Source of the DNA: Nocardia suismassiliense
Lineage (GTDB): Bacteria; Actinomycetota; Actinomycetes; Mycobacteriales; Mycobacteriaceae
NCBI RefSeq assembly: GCF_900269665.1
Contig: NZ_LT985361.1
Location: 1,140,350-1,204,349 of the forward strand
Direction: 5' to 3'
DNA: 64,000 bases
The position numbers were made by a program, and so were the translations under genes. Shown piece after piece: positions 62,393 through 64,000 of the stretch (position 1 is its first letter; every line of letters starts with the position of its first letter). The notes beneath the pieces are model-generated. The model saw only the letters and a program-made list of their open reading frames with translations, made no database searches and had not been told where the DNA came from.

Positions 62393-64000
62393 TTACTCGC
62401 CGCCGGGCGCCGAGGTCACCGGTGTGGCAGCCGAGTCCGGCCCGAATTCCCTCAGCGGCGGAAGCTCGCGTGCCGCGTGGATCTGCTCCTCCAGCGCCTC
62501 GAGCACCGCGGGATCCTCGATGGTGGACGGCACCTCGTACGGATCGCCGGAGGTGATCTGCCGGATCGTCTTGCGCAGGATCTTGCCGGAGCGGGTCTTC
62601 GGCAGCGCGGTGACGATGACGGCGTCGTGCAGCGTGGCGATCGCGCCGATCTGGCTGCGTACCCGCTCGATCAGCTCGTCCCGCAACTGCGCGGGATCCA
62701 CCTCGACCCCCGACTTGAGCACCACATAGGCCAGCGGCCGGTGCCCCTTGAGTTCATCGGGCAGCCCGATCACCGCGCACTCGGCGACCGCCTCGTGGCC
62801 GGCGATGGCCGCCTCGATGCTGCCGGCCGACAACCGGTGCCCGGCCATATTGATCACATCGTCGCTGCGGCCGAGCACATAGAGGTAGCCGTCCTCGTCG
62901 AAGTACCCGGAGTCGCCGGTGAGGTAGTGGCCTGGGTAGGCGGACAGGTACGAACGCTTGTAGCGCTCGTCGTCGTGCCACAGCCCGGTCAGCGTGCCGG
63001 GCGGCAGCGGCAGCCCGATCACGATGTTGCCCTCGGTATTCGGCGGCACCGGGTTGCCCTCGGAATCGAGCACGCGCAGGCGATACCCGGGCACCGGCAC
63101 CGAGGCCGAACCCGCCTTGATCGGGAGTTGTTGCAGACCGAGCGGATTCGCGCAGATCGGCCAGCCGGTCTCGGTCTGCCACCAGTGGTCGACGACGGGG
63201 CAGTCCGTGCGGTCGGCGAGCAGAATCTCGTCGGCCCAGGCGTAGGTGGCCGGATCTAGTCGCTCGCCCGCGCAGAACAGTGCGCGCAGCGAGGAGAGAT
63301 CGTGGCCGTGCGCGAGCGCGGCGTCCGGGTCGGCCTTGCGGATGGCGCGCAGCGCGGTCGGCGCCGTGAACAGCACGCGAACATTGTGTTCCGCGATCAC
63401 CCGCCAATACGCGCCCGCATCCGGGGTGCCGATCGGCTTGCCTTCGTACAGCAGCGTGGTCGCGCCGACCAGCAGCGGCGCGTAGACGATGTAGGAGTGC
63501 CCGACGACCCAGCCGACATCGGAGGCCGTCCACATCACCTGGCCGGGGCCTACGTCGTAGATATTGCGCATGGACCAGGCGAGGGCAACCGCGTGTCCGC
63601 CGTTGTCCCGCACCACGCCTTTGGGTTTCCCGGTGGTACCCGAGGTGTAGAGGATGTAGAGCGGGTCGGTCGCGGCGACCGGGACCGGCTCGGCCAGTGG
63701 CGCACCCCGGACAGCGTCGTCCCAATCGAGCCATTGCGCCGCGATGGTCTGTGACGAACTCGGCAGTGATTCGGTCGCGGCCTGCGGCGCGGGGAAGTGG
63801 ATGGTCGGGAACTGCGGGCGCTGCTTCACGATCACGGTGCGCGGCGCGGTGGTCTCGGCGAGGTCCAAGGCCTGCAACACAATCGGCGGGTATTCGAGCT
63901 GTTTGCCCGGTTCCAGACCGCCGGATGCTGTGATGATCAACACTGGTTTCGCGTCATCGATGCGCGCGGCGAGCTCCGGTGCGGCGAAGCCGCCGAACAC
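62393..64000 (-). CDS. Propionyl-CoA synthetase/acetyl-CoA synthetase-like enzyme, N-terminus beyond the window
   Basis: The final 535 residues of an AMP-forming acyl-CoA synthetase are present; the 5' end is cut by the window edge. Visible motifs: YILYTSGTTGKPKGVVRDNGGHAVAL (A3), WTASDVGWVVGHSYIVYAPLLVGATTLLYEGKP (ACS/PrpE-specific), WWQTETGWPI (A5), YLTGDSGYFDEDGYLYVLGRSDDVINMAGHRLS (A7-A8) and ALPKTRSGKILRKTIRQI with the catalytic, acetylatable lysine. The RDNGGH motif after A3 and the PLPPGT segment favour propionyl-CoA synthetase over acetyl-CoA synthetase. A shorter relative (ACSS3-type) is an equivalent reading. Confidence 0.88.
   Translation of the reverse strand: MFGGFAAPELAARIDDAKPVLIITASGGLEPGKQLEYPPIVLQALDLAETTAPRTVIVKQRPQFPTIHFPAPQAATESLPSSSQTIAAQWLDWDDAVRGAPLAEPVPVAATDPLYILYTSGTTGKPKGVVRDNGGHAVALAWSMRNIYDVGPGQVMWTASDVGWVVGHSYIVYAPLLVGATTLLYEGKPIGTPDAGAYWRVIAEHNVRVLFTAPTALRAIRKADPDAALAHGHDLSSLRALFCAGERLDPATYAWADEILLADRTDCPVVDHWWQTETGWPICANPLGLQQLPIKAGSASVPVPGYRLRVLDSEGNPVPPNTEGNIVIGLPLPPGTLTGLWHDDERYKRSYLSAYPGHYLTGDSGYFDEDGYLYVLGRSDDVINMAGHRLSAGSIEAAIAGHEAVAECAVIGLPDELKGHRPLAYVVLKSGVEVDPAQLRDELIERVRSQIGAIATLHDAVIVTALPKTRSGKILRKTIRQITSGDPYEVPSTIEDPAVLEALEEQIHAARELPPLREFGPDSAATPVTSAPGGE

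Overview
This window is about 70% GC and gene-dense, with GTG/TTG starts, a mycobactin/nocobactin-type salicylate locus, a resuscitation-promoting factor, SepH, PrrAB and two citrate synthases. It looks like a chromosomal segment from a mycolic-acid actinobacterium of the order Mycobacteriales, most likely Nocardia or a close relative (inference from gene content). From about 19.7 kb to the end, the gene order resembles, from memory, the Mycobacterium tuberculosis interval around Rv0858c-Rv0903c. I see no insertion sequence, prophage, integrase, CRISPR array, tRNA or rRNA.

Layout. 0-7 kb: envelope and lipid genes, namely a GAP-family membrane protein fragment, a SPOR-like small protein, a polyprenol-phosphate mannose synthase, a DUF6069 membrane protein, the translationally coupled acyltransferases PlsB-PlsC, and a DUF2127 membrane protein. 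7-13.8 kb: the aryl-cap module of a siderophore, i.e. salicylate synthase, salicylate-AMP ligase and an ArCP-Cy-A-PCP NRPS, with two IdeR-type iron boxes. 13.8-19.7 kb: an SDR, a DsbB-like protein with a 54-residue DUF5993 partner, an AhpD-like protein, a DAHP synthase behind an aromatic-codon leader peptide and terminator, a LysE exporter, a TRIC channel and a RibD/DHFR-like reductase. 19.7-31.6 kb: a DapC-like aminotransferase, an ECF41 sigma factor, a GNAT, the XPB helicase, a second LysE protein, a secreted M1 peptidase, an LppU-type lipoprotein and the XPB-associated large protein. 31.6-44 kb: RpfA, preceded by a c-di-AMP riboswitch and a CRP site, a cold-shock protein, DUF2771 and MFS genes, a glutaminyl cyclase lipoprotein, DUF3027, a sacsin/Hsp90-like ATPase, and a TetR-ceramidase pair. 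44-53 kb: a MarR regulator, YccF, an Eis-like acetyltransferase, a TrmH-type methyltransferase, SepH, SerC and a polysaccharide deacetylase. 53-64 kb: two citrate synthases flanking PdxH and an MFS exporter, an FKBP, a YhgE/Pip-like lipoprotein, the PrrAB two-component system, a hemophore-like protein and a truncated propionyl-CoA synthetase.

Regulatory reading. Many genes have a TANNNT -10 hexamer ending 6-8 nt before the start codon, which is the signature of leaderless mRNAs. The most notable control regions are the aromatic leader/attenuator of the DAHP synthase (itself apparently leaderless), the rpfA control region combining a perfect TGTGA-N6-TCACA site with a c-di-AMP riboswitch, the ECF41-type autoregulatory promoter of the sigma factor, and a 14-bp perfect inverted repeat over the promoter of the DHFR-like gene. 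Convergent gene pairs are usually separated by long perfect hairpins.
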